Positions 1-5,874 of a stretch of DNA of 5,882 nucleotides are shown here, piece after piece (position 1 is the stretch's first letter; the number at the start of each line of letters is the position of its first letter). Position numbers and translations under genes: made by a program. This stretch comes from Lentisphaeraceae bacterium. GTDB lineage: Bacteria; Verrucomicrobiota; Kiritimatiellia; RFP12; UBA1067. The notes under the pieces were generated by a model. That model worked only from the letters and a program-made list of their open reading frames with translations, was not told the origin of the DNA and did no database searches. The DNA is taken from NCBI GenBank assembly GCA_004551905.1, contig SFPL01000113.1, positions 1 to 5,882 on the forward strand, in the 5' to 3' direction.

Positions 1-69
1 AGAACAGCCGAATCGCCTGCGAAAGCATTGTCTCGTGTCGGACAACCGACCAGAAAATCGGGAAACCCT

Positions 70-121
70 GCGTTGACGGCTTGACCGGACGCCGTCAGGC
101 GGACGGACAAGCCGTCAACGC
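70..121. repeat. 14-bp perfect inverted repeat, nested hairpin
   Basis: GCGTTGACGGCTTG (70-83) and CAAGCCGTCAACGC (108-121) are exact reverse complements around a 24-nt centre, which holds a second small stem, CCGTC (92-96) with GACGG (102-106). A weaker hairpin, GTCGG-ACAA-CCGAC, lies at 37-50. Followed on the plus strand by TTTT at 127-130, and on the minus strand by only broken T-runs, it could serve as a poor bidirectional terminator downstream of the operon. It could instead be a REP-like element. Apart from this, 1-162 holds no gene I can support. Confidence 0.6.
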
Positions 122-162
122 CTAGGTTTTGCAATTACCTCGTTAGAAAATGCGTGAAGCCC

Positions 163-303
163 TTAACCGGGGACGGTCCCCCGCGCACTTCCATAGAGGT
201 GCACGGACATCCCCGTCACGGATGCGTCACAGCGCAAGCCTGCCGCAATTCCGCCCACGATAGCGAGGGCGAGGAAAAGCGCGGACTTGGCATGGTTGTT
301 CAT
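163..303 (-). CDS. Possible 46-aa secreted peptide or gene remnant
   Basis: A short ATG-to-TAA frame encodes 46 residues. Its start, MNNHAKSALFLALAIVGGIA, looks like a Sec signal peptide: a short polar N-terminus with one Lys, then a hydrophobic core ending in AAG. The remainder (LRCDASVTGMSVHLYGS and a few more) has no domain I recognise. The last codons run into the GGGGAC palindrome at 169-181, so the frame may be the front end of an exported protein cut off by that element. There is no Shine-Dalgarno, but TGGTATAAT ends 7 nt before the ATG, which would put transcription initiation at or next to the start codon. GLRC is a poor lipobox because Arg precedes Cys. It could equally be a chance ORF; the signal-peptide pattern plus the promoter is the only support. 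Confidence 0.35.
   Translation of the reverse strand: MNNHAKSALFLALAIVGGIAAGLRCDASVTGMSVHLYGSARGTVPG
169..181. repeat. GGGGAC-G-GTCCCC palindrome (REP-like)
   Basis: A 13-bp interrupted palindrome with 6-bp arms and one central base. Short GGGGAC/GTCCCC palindromes are, from my general recollection, frequent dispersed repeats in some PVC and related genomes, sometimes near REP-associated tyrosine transposases; no such transposase is in this window. It overlaps the end of the 46-codon ORF. Confidence 0.45.
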
Positions 304-310
304 CGCGTGA

Positions 311-319
311 ATTATACCA
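311..319 (-). promoter_or_regulatory. Extended -10 promoter element downstream of the MFS gene
   Basis: TGGTATAAT on the minus strand matches the extended -10 of the fba promoter; the shared block is 10 bp, ATTATACCAT on the plus strand at 311-320 and 5698-5707. No -35 resembling TTGACA lies 16-18 bp upstream, so it would rely on the extended -10. It starts 13 bp past the MFS stop codon and ends 7 nt before the 46-codon ORF. Confidence 0.45.
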
Positions 320-331
320 TTTTTGCCGCGC

Positions 332-1606
332 TCAGCCGCAGCGGGTGGAGCGGGCGAGCGTCCAGGCGTTGAAAAGGTTGGCGAGATAGACGACGACCAG
401 CATCGTGACCACCGCCGGGTAGCCGTGGCCGCCCTCGCCGTAGCCGCCGAACGCGTCGGAAACGATGAGCGCCACCTGGTTGCCGATGATGCCGGCGAAC
501 CCCCACGCCGAGAGCACCGCGCCGTGGATCTTCGAGATGTTGGTCATGCCGTAGTGGTCGGCGAGAATCGCGGGGATGACCGAGAAGCCCGCGCCGTAGC
601 ACGCGTTGATCACGAGGAGCGCGAGGCCGATCAGCACCGGCTGGAAGCTCGCGAGCATGATTCCCGCCGAGATGGAGAGAATCACCAGCAGGATGTTGAT
701 GCGCTTGGCGAGGCGGTCCGACCACCAGGCGAAGAGGAAGCGTCCGCCGCCGTTCATGAGGCCGGAGAGCGCGACAATCCACGTAATCAGTTTCTCGCTG
801 TCGCCGTAGACGTCGGGCGACTTCATCATCTGCTTGGCGAGCGGGATGAGGCAGAGTCCGGCGGAGATGTTGAGGAACATGAAGAGCCACGCCTGCCAGA
901 AGAAGCAATCCCCCTTCTGCAGGCGGAATGGGTTGCCCAAAAGCTGGCTGTAGCTGAACTCGAGCGCCGGGATGCCGTGGCCGAAGCTCTGCACCTGGAT
1001 CTTCGGTTTCTTGAGGAGGAAGCACGCTGCGACCATCGGCACCGCGTAGAAGATCGCGTAGGCGTGGAAGACGTTGGTGATGCCGTATTCCATGAAGCCG
1101 CGGAGCTGGAACACCGCGACCGACGAGCCCGGCGTGCCCCAGTGGATGCCGCTGAAGAGGATCGTCGAGAGCGTGGAGCCGAGGCCGAAGGAGATGATCG
1201 GCAGCGCCGCCGCGATCGCCTTGTGCTCCGGAAACCAGAGCATCATCGTCTTCACCGGCGAGATGTAGATTACGCCGGTGCCGAGGCCAATCAGGAAGCC
1301 GTAGCCGAGGTAGACGAGGACGAGCGACTTCGAGACGACGCCAAACTCGGTGACGAGGAGTCCGGAAAGGAAGAGGGTCGTGCCGATGATCGTCGAGAGC
1401 CGGATGTTCTTCTCGACGATCTTGCCGAAGAACGCCGCGCCCATGCCGAGGAAGAAGATGCCGAGCGAGAACGCCCACTGCACCTGCTGCTGCGTGCGCC
1501 CGATGTGCGCGGCGATCTCGGACGAGAAGTTGGTGAAGGCGTAGATCTGCCCCACCGACACCGCCAGCAGGAACGCCGGGAGGACCGCTCTAATGAACCT
1601 TTTCAT
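332..1606 (-). CDS. OFA-family MFS transporter (oxalate/formate antiporter-like)
   Basis: This 424-residue inner-membrane carrier has about 12 hydrophobic segments, roughly at 6-25, 44-64, 72-90, 95-116, 131-153, 178-198, 236-256, 273-296, 303-321, 323-348, 359-384 and 396-417. The N-terminus (LAVSVGQIYAFTNFSSEI), the TM4-5 stretch IGLGTGVIYISPVKTMMLWF (106-125) and the TM8-9 loop NGGGRFLFAWWSDRLAKR (285-302) are typical of the oxalate:formate antiporter (OFA) family. Arg289 in GGGR sits about where OxlT has a substrate-binding arginine; this is my alignment by eye. Family members move oxalate, formate, lactate, pyruvate or other small anions, so the substrate is open. The start is the ATG at 1604-1606, the first Met before the hydrophobic region, behind two AGGA motifs (1611-1614 and 1618-1621). 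A longer frame reaching to 1738 would only add low-complexity sequence overlapping the glycosyltransferase. It is the last gene of the block, 26 nt after the glycosyltransferase. Confidence 0.92.
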   Translation of the reverse strand: MKRFIRAVLPAFLLAVSVGQIYAFTNFSSEIAAHIGRTQQQVQWAFSLGIFFLGMGAAFFGKIVEKNIRLSTIIGTTLFLSGLLVTEFGVVSKSLVLVYLGYGFLIGLGTGVIYISPVKTMMLWFPEHKAIAAALPIISFGLGSTLSTILFSGIHWGTPGSSVAVFQLRGFMEYGITNVFHAYAIFYAVPMVAACFLLKKPKIQVQSFGHGIPALEFSYSQLLGNPFRLQKGDCFFWQAWLFMFLNISAGLCLIPLAKQMMKSPDVYGDSEKLITWIVALSGLMNGGGRFLFAWWSDRLAKRINILLVILSISAGIMLASFQPVLIGLALLVINACYGAGFSVIPAILADHYGMTNISKIHGAVLSAWGFAGIIGNQVALIVSDAFGGYGEGGHGYPAVVTMLVVVYLANLFNAWTLARSTRCG

Positions 1607-1632
1607 CTTTTCCTTTTTCCTTTCCCAATCCG

Positions 1633-2397
1633 CTAAAACCGCTTCGCGCCGGGGCGCAGAAGCCCCGCCGCCTTGATGATGTACTTCGGGGCCATCATCG
1701 CCAGGCACGACGAATAGCCGTTGGCGCGCTCGGCGCACACGTTCTCACGGTTGAGCGCGAGCAGCGCCCGGAGCCCCGCGGTCGACTTGCCGCCGATGCG
1801 CATCCGCACCATCGTCCGCGGCAGATACCGCGCCTTGACGCCACCGCGGCAGAGGACGCGCACCATCCACTCGAAGTCGGCGCTGATCTCGTAGCCGTCC
1901 GCATAGCCGCCGAAGCGCTCCACGACGGACCTGCGCACGTAGAGGGTCGGGTGTGCGGGCATGAAGCCGATGCGGTGCATCCACGGGCGCCAGCTGCGGC
2001 TCGAGTAGTAGCGTACGCTTCTGCCGGCGTCGTTTACGAACCTGAGGTCGCCGTAGACCGCGTCAACGCCCTCGATGCCGCGCGCGACGTCGGCGAGGAC
2101 GGAGTCGTCCTCGAACTCGTCGTCGGCGTGCAGTAGCCCCACCACCTCGCCGGTGGCGCGCGCGATCCCCTTGTTGATCGCGTCGTAGAGGCCTTGATCA
2201 GGCTCGGAGACGAAGGAGAAGCGCGAATGGGCGGGACGGAACGCGCGGAGCTCGTCGACCGTGCCGTCGCTGGACGCGCCGTCGACAACGATGTGCTCGA
2301 GCTCGACGCCGCGCTGTGCGTCGGCGGACTCGAGCGTCCGCCTGATCGTCCCCGCCGCGTTGCAGCAGACCGTGACGAGCGATATCTTCACTGCCAC
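1633..2397 (-). CDS. Family 2 glycosyltransferase (WcaA/WcaE-like)
   Basis: This 254-residue GT-A fold enzyme should transfer a sugar from a nucleotide sugar to a surface glycan or lipid-linked acceptor on the inner face of the membrane. The N-terminal strand KISLVTVCCNAAGTI (4-18) is the nucleotide-binding start of GT2 enzymes. HIVVDGASSDGTVDEL (35-50) is the second conserved strand and loop. DQGLYDAINKGIARATG (67-83) leads to LLHADDEF (88-95), where Asp92-Asp93 is the DxD-type metal site. HPTLYVRRS (149-157) and ISADFEWMVR (171-180) fit the acceptor side with a candidate catalytic base. The weakly hydrophobic tail AMMAPKYIIKAAGLL (233-247) may touch the membrane; there is no clear transmembrane helix. 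I chose GTG at 2395-2397 because GAGGA (2406-2410) lies 8 nt upstream; a second GTG at 2391 would be 14 nt away. Sugar and acceptor are unknown and no other glycan genes are nearby. It begins 11 nt after the fprA stop. Confidence 0.9.
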   Translation of the reverse strand: MAVKISLVTVCCNAAGTIRRTLESADAQRGVELEHIVVDGASSDGTVDELRAFRPAHSRFSFVSEPDQGLYDAINKGIARATGEVVGLLHADDEFEDDSVLADVARGIEGVDAVYGDLRFVNDAGRSVRYYSSRSWRPWMHRIGFMPAHPTLYVRRSVVERFGGYADGYEISADFEWMVRVLCRGGVKARYLPRTMVRMRIGGKSTAGLRALLALNRENVCAERANGYSSCLAMMAPKYIIKAAGLLRPGAKRF

Positions 2398-2405
2398 GGC
2401 GCAAT

Positions 2406-2410
2406 TCCTC
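2406..2410 (-). promoter_or_regulatory. Shine-Dalgarno deciding the glycosyltransferase GTG start
   Basis: GAGGA on the minus strand overlaps the TGA of the flavodiiron gene and lies 8 nt before the GTG at 2395-2397. The next GTG (2389-2391) would be 14 nt away, so the first is preferred. The overlap suggests translational coupling between the two genes. Confidence 0.6.
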
Positions 2411-3581
2411 AGCGCATGAGTTCGTCGGCCAGCGCCGCGAGCTTCGCCTCCGCCGCAGAGTCCATCGCCGAGTGGATGGTCACCACGTTCTCGCAGAAGG
2501 AGAGGTCCTTCGACTTCGCGGATTCGAACATCCCGCGCATGACCCTCGCCGCCGAGGGCGCCCAGGAGCCGTTCTCGACGAAGCCGACGGTGCGGCGCTG
2601 GTAGTCGCGCTCCGTGAGGTGGTCGATGAAGTGGCGCATCCCGGGGAAGATGTCGGCGTTGTAGGTGGTGGTGGCGAGGACGAGCTTGCCGTAGCGGAAC
2701 GCGTCCTCGACCGTCTCGTGCACGTCGTCGCGCGCGAGGTCGGCGACGGCGACCTTGGGGCAGCCGCGCTCGATGAGCAGCTCCTTGAGCTTCATCACCG
2801 CGGCCTTGGTGTGGCCGTAGACAGAGGTGTAGGCGATGCAGACGCCGGGCGACTCCACCGAGTAGCTCGACCAGGTGTCGTACTGCTTCACCGCGTGGGC
2901 GACCTCGTCCGCCGTCGCCAGCACCGGCCCGTGCAGCGGGCAGATGCGGTCGATCTTGAGCGCTGCGGCCTTCTTCAGGAGCGCCTGCACCTGTGCACCG
3001 TACTTGCCGACGATGCCGAAGTAGTAGCGCCGCGCCTCGCAGTCCCACCCTTCCGGGTCCTCGATGTCGTTCGCGCCGAACTTGCCGAAGCCGTCCGCCG
3101 AGAAGAGCGTGCTGGACGCCTTGTCGTAGGTGACGATCACCTCGGGCCAGTGGACCATCGGGGCGGAGACGAACGCGAACTCGTGCGTGCCGGTGGAGAG
3201 CGTGTCGCCCTCCTTGACCACGATGCGCCGCGCGGCGAAGTCGTCGCCGTAGAACTGGCGCATCATCACGAAGGCCTGGGCGCTCGCCACGATCTTCGCC
3301 TCCGGGTATTCTGCGGCGAAGCGCGCGATGTTCGCGCTGTGGTCCGGCTCCATGTGCTGCACCACGAGGTAGTCGGCCGGGCGGCCGCCGAGCGCGGCGC
3401 GCACGTTGGCGAGCCACGCGTCGCCGAAGCGCGCGTCCACGGTGTCGAAGACGAGGGTCTTCTCGTCGACGACGGCGTAGGAGTTGTAGGCCATCCCGCG
3501 CGGGACGACATACTGGCCCTCGAAGAGGTCGACGTCGTGGTCGTCGACGCCGACGTAGATGATGTCGCGGGCAATTTCCAT
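2409..3581 (-). CDS. fprA: FprA-family flavodiiron protein (A-type)
   Basis: Flavodiiron proteins reduce O2 to water and/or NO to N2O in the cytosol of anaerobes, taking electrons from rubredoxin or a similar donor. The 390-residue product has the two expected domains. The metallo-beta-lactamase-like domain (about 1-245) holds the complete diiron set: His76, Glu78, Asp80 and His81 in QHMEPDHS, His144 in VHWPE, Asp163 in SADGFG and His217 in LHGP. The spacings of 62 residues from His81 to His144 and 18 from His144 to Asp163 match the family. The flavodoxin domain (about 246-390) has the FMN phosphate loop YTSVYGHTKAA (251-261) and the later FMN loops TTYNADIFPGM (305-315) and ENGSWAPS (336-343). 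There is no rubredoxin or flavin-reductase extension, so it is the short A type and needs a separate donor, not encoded here. O2 versus NO preference cannot be read from the sequence. It starts 17 nt after purM, behind a G-tract Shine-Dalgarno. Confidence 0.95.
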   Translation of the reverse strand: MEIARDIIYVGVDDHDVDLFEGQYVVPRGMAYNSYAVVDEKTLVFDTVDARFGDAWLANVRAALGGRPADYLVVQHMEPDHSANIARFAAEYPEAKIVASAQAFVMMRQFYGDDFAARRIVVKEGDTLSTGTHEFAFVSAPMVHWPEVIVTYDKASSTLFSADGFGKFGANDIEDPEGWDCEARRYYFGIVGKYGAQVQALLKKAAALKIDRICPLHGPVLATADEVAHAVKQYDTWSSYSVESPGVCIAYTSVYGHTKAAVMKLKELLIERGCPKVAVADLARDDVHETVEDAFRYGKLVLATTTYNADIFPGMRHFIDHLTERDYQRRTVGFVENGSWAPSAARVMRGMFESAKSKDLSFCENVVTIHSAMDSAAEAKLAALADELMR

Positions 3582-3586
3582 CTTCG

Positions 3587-3594
3587 CCCCCCCT
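3587..3594 (-). promoter_or_regulatory. G-tract Shine-Dalgarno of the flavodiiron gene
   Basis: The minus strand reads A followed by seven G, 5 nt before the fprA ATG (CGAAG between). The AGGGG at its 5' side would pair with the 16S tail at a normal distance. A run of seven identical bases at this place is unusual; slippage there would change the spacing to the start codon without altering the protein. Confidence 0.5.
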
Positions 3595-3598
3595 GGAA

Positions 3599-4642
3599 TC
3601 AGTTCTTGTAGGTCACGACGCCGGTGCCCTTGCGGGTGACGCCGATGATTGAGTAGGGCTGGCGGTTCGCCCGGAGGATTTTCTCCGTGCGCACGAGGTC
3701 GCGCTTGGGAACGATCAGCACGTAGCCGATGCCCATGTTGAAGACGCGGTACATCTCGTCGCGGTCGACATGGCCCTGGTTCTGGATGAACTTGAAGATC
3801 GTCGGCACCTCCCAGGAGGCGCGGTCGATCTCGGCGTTGACCACGTTCGGCAGCACGCGCGGGATGTTGTCCTGGAACCCGCCGCCAGTGATGTGGGCCA
3901 TGCCGGTGATGGTCACCTTGTTGGCCATCAGCGCGGAAACTGGCTTGAGGAAACTCTTATGCACGGCGAGGAGCGCGTCGCCGAAGGTCTGGCTGGTGCC
4001 GGGGAGCTTGTCCTTCCACGACATCTGGCTGTGGTCGAAGATCACCTTGCGCGCGAGCGAGTAGCCGTTCGTCTGGAGCCCGCCCGAGTGGAGGCCGACG
4101 ATTATGTCGCCCGCCCGGATGGACTTGCCGGTGATGATCTTGGACTTCTCGACGCAGCCGACGATCGTGCCGACGAGGTCGTACTCGCCGACCGGGTAGA
4201 TGCCGGGCATCTCCGCCGTCTCGCCGCCGAGGAGCGCCATGTGGTTCTCCTTGCACGCCTTGCACAGGCCGGATACGACGCTCTTGAACACCTCGGGGTC
4301 GACCTTCGCCGTGCCGACGTAGTCCATGAAGAACAGCGGCTTCGCGCCCTGCACCAGGATGTCGTTCACGCAGTGGTTGACGATGTCCTGGCCGACCGTG
4401 TCGTGCCGGCCGGTCATCGCCGCGACCTTGAGCTTGGTGCCAACGCCGTCGGTGGAGGCGACCAGCACCTGGTCGCGCCCCGCCGGGATCTTGAACAGAC
4501 CGCCGAACGCGCCGATTCCGCCGAGCACGTTCGCGGTCTTGGTGGCGGCGACCATCTGCTTGATGGAGCCGACCGCGTTCATCTTGACGTCGATGTCGAC
4601 GCCGGCCTGCGCATACGCAGACATGCCTGCCGCCTTTGCCAT
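3599..4642 (-). CDS. purM: Phosphoribosylformylglycinamidine cyclo-ligase (AIR synthetase)
   Basis: The enzyme closes FGAM to aminoimidazole ribotide using ATP, the fifth step of de novo purine synthesis in the cytosol. The 347-residue product aligns throughout with the PurM fold. YAQAGVDID (10-18) is the family N-terminus, STDGVGTKL (63-71) and HDTVGQDIVNHCVNDI (80-95) form the nucleotide and metal-binding core, and GGETAEMPG (139-147) is highly conserved. HITGGGFQDNIPRVLP (250-265) and EMYRVFNMGIG (296-306) mark the C-terminal domain. It looks complete, with no missing motif. The start is uncertain. The first ATG lies 4 nt after the fba stop and lacks a Shine-Dalgarno. Met7 (codon at 4622-4624) has AAAGG 8 nt upstream and would give MSAYAQAG, a typical PurM start of 341 residues. 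Translational coupling to fba would explain use of the first ATG. No other purine gene is present in the window. Confidence 0.95.
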   Translation of the reverse strand: MAKAAGMSAYAQAGVDIDVKMNAVGSIKQMVAATKTANVLGGIGAFGGLFKIPAGRDQVLVASTDGVGTKLKVAAMTGRHDTVGQDIVNHCVNDILVQGAKPLFFMDYVGTAKVDPEVFKSVVSGLCKACKENHMALLGGETAEMPGIYPVGEYDLVGTIVGCVEKSKIITGKSIRAGDIIVGLHSGGLQTNGYSLARKVIFDHSQMSWKDKLPGTSQTFGDALLAVHKSFLKPVSALMANKVTITGMAHITGGGFQDNIPRVLPNVVNAEIDRASWEVPTIFKFIQNQGHVDRDEMYRVFNMGIGYVLIVPKRDLVRTEKILRANRQPYSIIGVTRKGTGVVTYKN

Positions 4643-4646
4643 GGTA

Positions 4647-5645
4647 TTAGAGCTTTGCGTTAGAGCCGAGGACCTTGACGATCTTGTGGACGTAGAGCTC
4701 CTTCATCGCCTCGCGCGCAGGGGTGAGGTACTGGCGCGGGTCGAAGTGCTCGGGATGCTCCGCGAAGTGCTTGCGGATCGCCGCGGTCATCGCGAGGCGC
4801 GAGTCGGAGTCGATGTTGATCTTGCACACCGCGCTCTTCGCCGCCTTGCGGAGCTGCTCCTCGGGGATGCCGACCGCGTCGGGCAGCTTGCCGCCGAACT
4901 TGTTGATCGTGTCGACGTGCTCCTGCGGAACCGAAGACGAGCCGTGGAGGACGATCGGGAAGCCGGGAAGCTTCTTCTCGACGGCCTTGAGGACGTCGAA
5001 CGCCAGCGGCGGCGGGATGAGCTTGCCCGTCTTCTTGTCGCGCGTGCACTGCTCGGGCTTGAACTTGTAGGCGCCGTGCGAGGTGCCAATGGAGATCGCA
5101 AGCGAGTCGCAGCCGGTCTTGGTCGCGAACTCGATCACTTCCTCGGGCTTGGTGTAGTGGCTCTCCTCGGCCTGGACCTCGTCCTCGACGCCGGCAAGGA
5201 CGCCGAGCTCGGCCTCGACCGTCACGTCGTGCTTGTGCGCGTAGTTGACGACCTTCTTGGTGAGCTTGATGTTCTCCTTGAACGGAAGCGAGGAGCCGTC
5301 TATCATCACCGACGAGAAGCCGGAGTCGATGCAGCTCTTGCAGGTCTCGAAGCTGTCGCCATGGTCGAGGTGGAGGACGATCTGGGGCTTCTTGCAGCCG
5401 AGCTCCTTGGCGTACTGGACCGCGCCTTCGGCCATGTAGCGGAGAATCGTGGGGTTCGCGTACTTGCGCGCACCCTTGGAGACCTGCATGATGACGGGAG
5501 ACTTCGTCTCGACCGCGGCCTGGATAATGGCCTGCATCTGCTCCATCGTGTTGAAGTTGAACGCCGGAATGGCATAACCGCCCTTGACCGCCTTGGCGAA
5601 CATCTTCTTGGTGTTCACGAGGCCCAGTTTCTTGTAACTGACCAT
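4647..5645 (-). CDS. fba: Class II fructose-1,6-bisphosphate aldolase
   Basis: This 332-residue cytosolic enzyme should cleave fructose-1,6-bisphosphate to DHAP and glyceraldehyde-3-phosphate, and the reverse, in glycolysis and gluconeogenesis. The whole class II TIM-barrel is visible. AIPAFNFNTMEQ (residues 25-36) is the N-terminal signature. LHLDHGDS (91-98) carries the catalytic Asp94 and zinc ligand His95, followed by VMIDGSS (113-119) and VEAELG (143-148). GTSHGAYK (187-194) supplies zinc ligand His190 and LHGSSSVP (233-240) zinc ligand His234. NIDSDSRLAMT (277-287) is the DHAP-phosphate loop. The length fits the roughly 330-residue class II branch with a C-terminal extension. The related KbaY/GatY tagatose-bisphosphate aldolases are usually about 285 residues, so FBP is the likelier substrate. 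The ATG is preceded by AAGGAG (5656-5661) with 10 nt spacing. It is the first gene of the block, directly behind the promoter at 5698-5726, and ends 4 nt before purM. Confidence 0.96.
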   Translation of the reverse strand: MVSYKKLGLVNTKKMFAKAVKGGYAIPAFNFNTMEQMQAIIQAAVETKSPVIMQVSKGARKYANPTILRYMAEGAVQYAKELGCKKPQIVLHLDHGDSFETCKSCIDSGFSSVMIDGSSLPFKENIKLTKKVVNYAHKHDVTVEAELGVLAGVEDEVQAEESHYTKPEEVIEFATKTGCDSLAISIGTSHGAYKFKPEQCTRDKKTGKLIPPPLAFDVLKAVEKKLPGFPIVLHGSSSVPQEHVDTINKFGGKLPDAVGIPEEQLRKAAKSAVCKINIDSDSRLAMTAAIRKHFAEHPEHFDPRQYLTPAREAMKELYVHKIVKVLGSNAKL

Positions 5646-5655
5646 TTTGTAGTTT

Positions 5656-5661
5656 CTCCTT
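5656..5661 (-). promoter_or_regulatory. Shine-Dalgarno of fba
   Basis: AAGGAG on the minus strand, 10 nt before the ATG at 5643-5645. It is the strongest ribosome binding site in the window and fixes the fba start. Confidence 0.75.
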
Positions 5662-5697
5662 GTATTTTTCCCACCTTATTTGAGGGAAATTGTGGGT

Positions 5698-5726
5698 ATT
5701 ATACCATAATCCCACCGCAGAATCAA
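5698..5726 (-). promoter_or_regulatory. Promoter of the fba operon (sigma-70 type, extended -10)
   Basis: On the minus strand, TTGATT (5721-5726) matches the -35 consensus at four of six positions. A 17-bp spacer follows, then a perfect TATAAT (5698-5703) preceded by TGG, an extended -10. Transcription would start near 5691, giving a leader of about 45 nt before the fba ATG. This is the only good promoter I see upstream of the five-gene block. Confidence 0.75.
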
Positions 5727-5749
5727 GGGGCGAGGGATTTCAGCACGGA

Positions 5750-5802
5750 TTACAAATACCCCCGTCGTCTCGGCTGCGCCGAGCCGCCGTGGACATTTGT
5801 AA
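5750..5802. repeat. Nested inverted repeat upstream of the fba promoter
   Basis: TTACAAAT (5750-5757) pairs perfectly with ATTTGTAA (5795-5802), enclosing a tight hairpin CTCGGC-TGC-GCCGAG (5769-5783). The element ends 24 bp before the -35 of the fba promoter. It may be the terminator of an upstream gene outside the window, a regulator-binding site, or a dispersed palindromic repeat. A weaker paired stretch, GGCAT (5844-5848) with ATGCC (5867-5871) around CCC-GAC-GGG, follows nearer the window edge. Confidence 0.5.
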
Positions 5803-5874
5803 GCGGTTTTGCGCGACGAGACCCTGCCGCACAGCCTGTTCAAGGCATGACAAGCCACCCGACGGGATGCCGAC

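Noticed and set aside
70..121. Integron attC site
   Set aside because: The ends have GTTGAC...GTCAAC polarity, opposite to the RYYYAAC...GTTRRRY layout of attC, and no integrase or cassette is present.
321..355. Intrinsic terminator directly after the MFS stop codon
   Set aside because: The only local stem, CGCT with AGCG, is 4 bp and lies in the last codons; AAAAA rather than a T-run follows on the minus strand.
323..1636. Long plus-strand open frame opposite the MFS gene, 437 codons
   Set aside because: Its product is a highly charged Arg/Glu/Asp/His-rich string typical of the antisense of GC-rich coding DNA; the minus strand encodes a clear MFS protein.
1607..1738. 44-residue N-terminal extension of the MFS transporter
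   Set aside because: It overlaps the 3' end of the glycosyltransferase, is not hydrophobic or family-like, and the ATG at 1606 has good ribosome binding sites.
1633..3417. A 594-codon minus-strand frame that would fuse sequence upstream to the glycosyltransferase
   Set aside because: The first 340 codons are an out-of-frame Arg-rich shadow of the flavodiiron gene. The glycosyltransferase homology begins right at the GTG with its own Shine-Dalgarno.
2472..3611. Long plus-strand open frame opposite the flavodiiron gene
   Set aside because: Low-complexity Val/Asp/Arg/His/Glu composition without domains; the minus strand carries all flavodiiron motifs.
3770..4663. Long plus-strand open frame opposite purM
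   Set aside because: Same antisense composition bias; PurM on the minus strand is complete.
5676..5858. 60-codon minus-strand ORF upstream of fba
   Set aside because: It spans the nested inverted repeat and the promoter, has no recognisable domain, and lacks a Shine-Dalgarno I can see.
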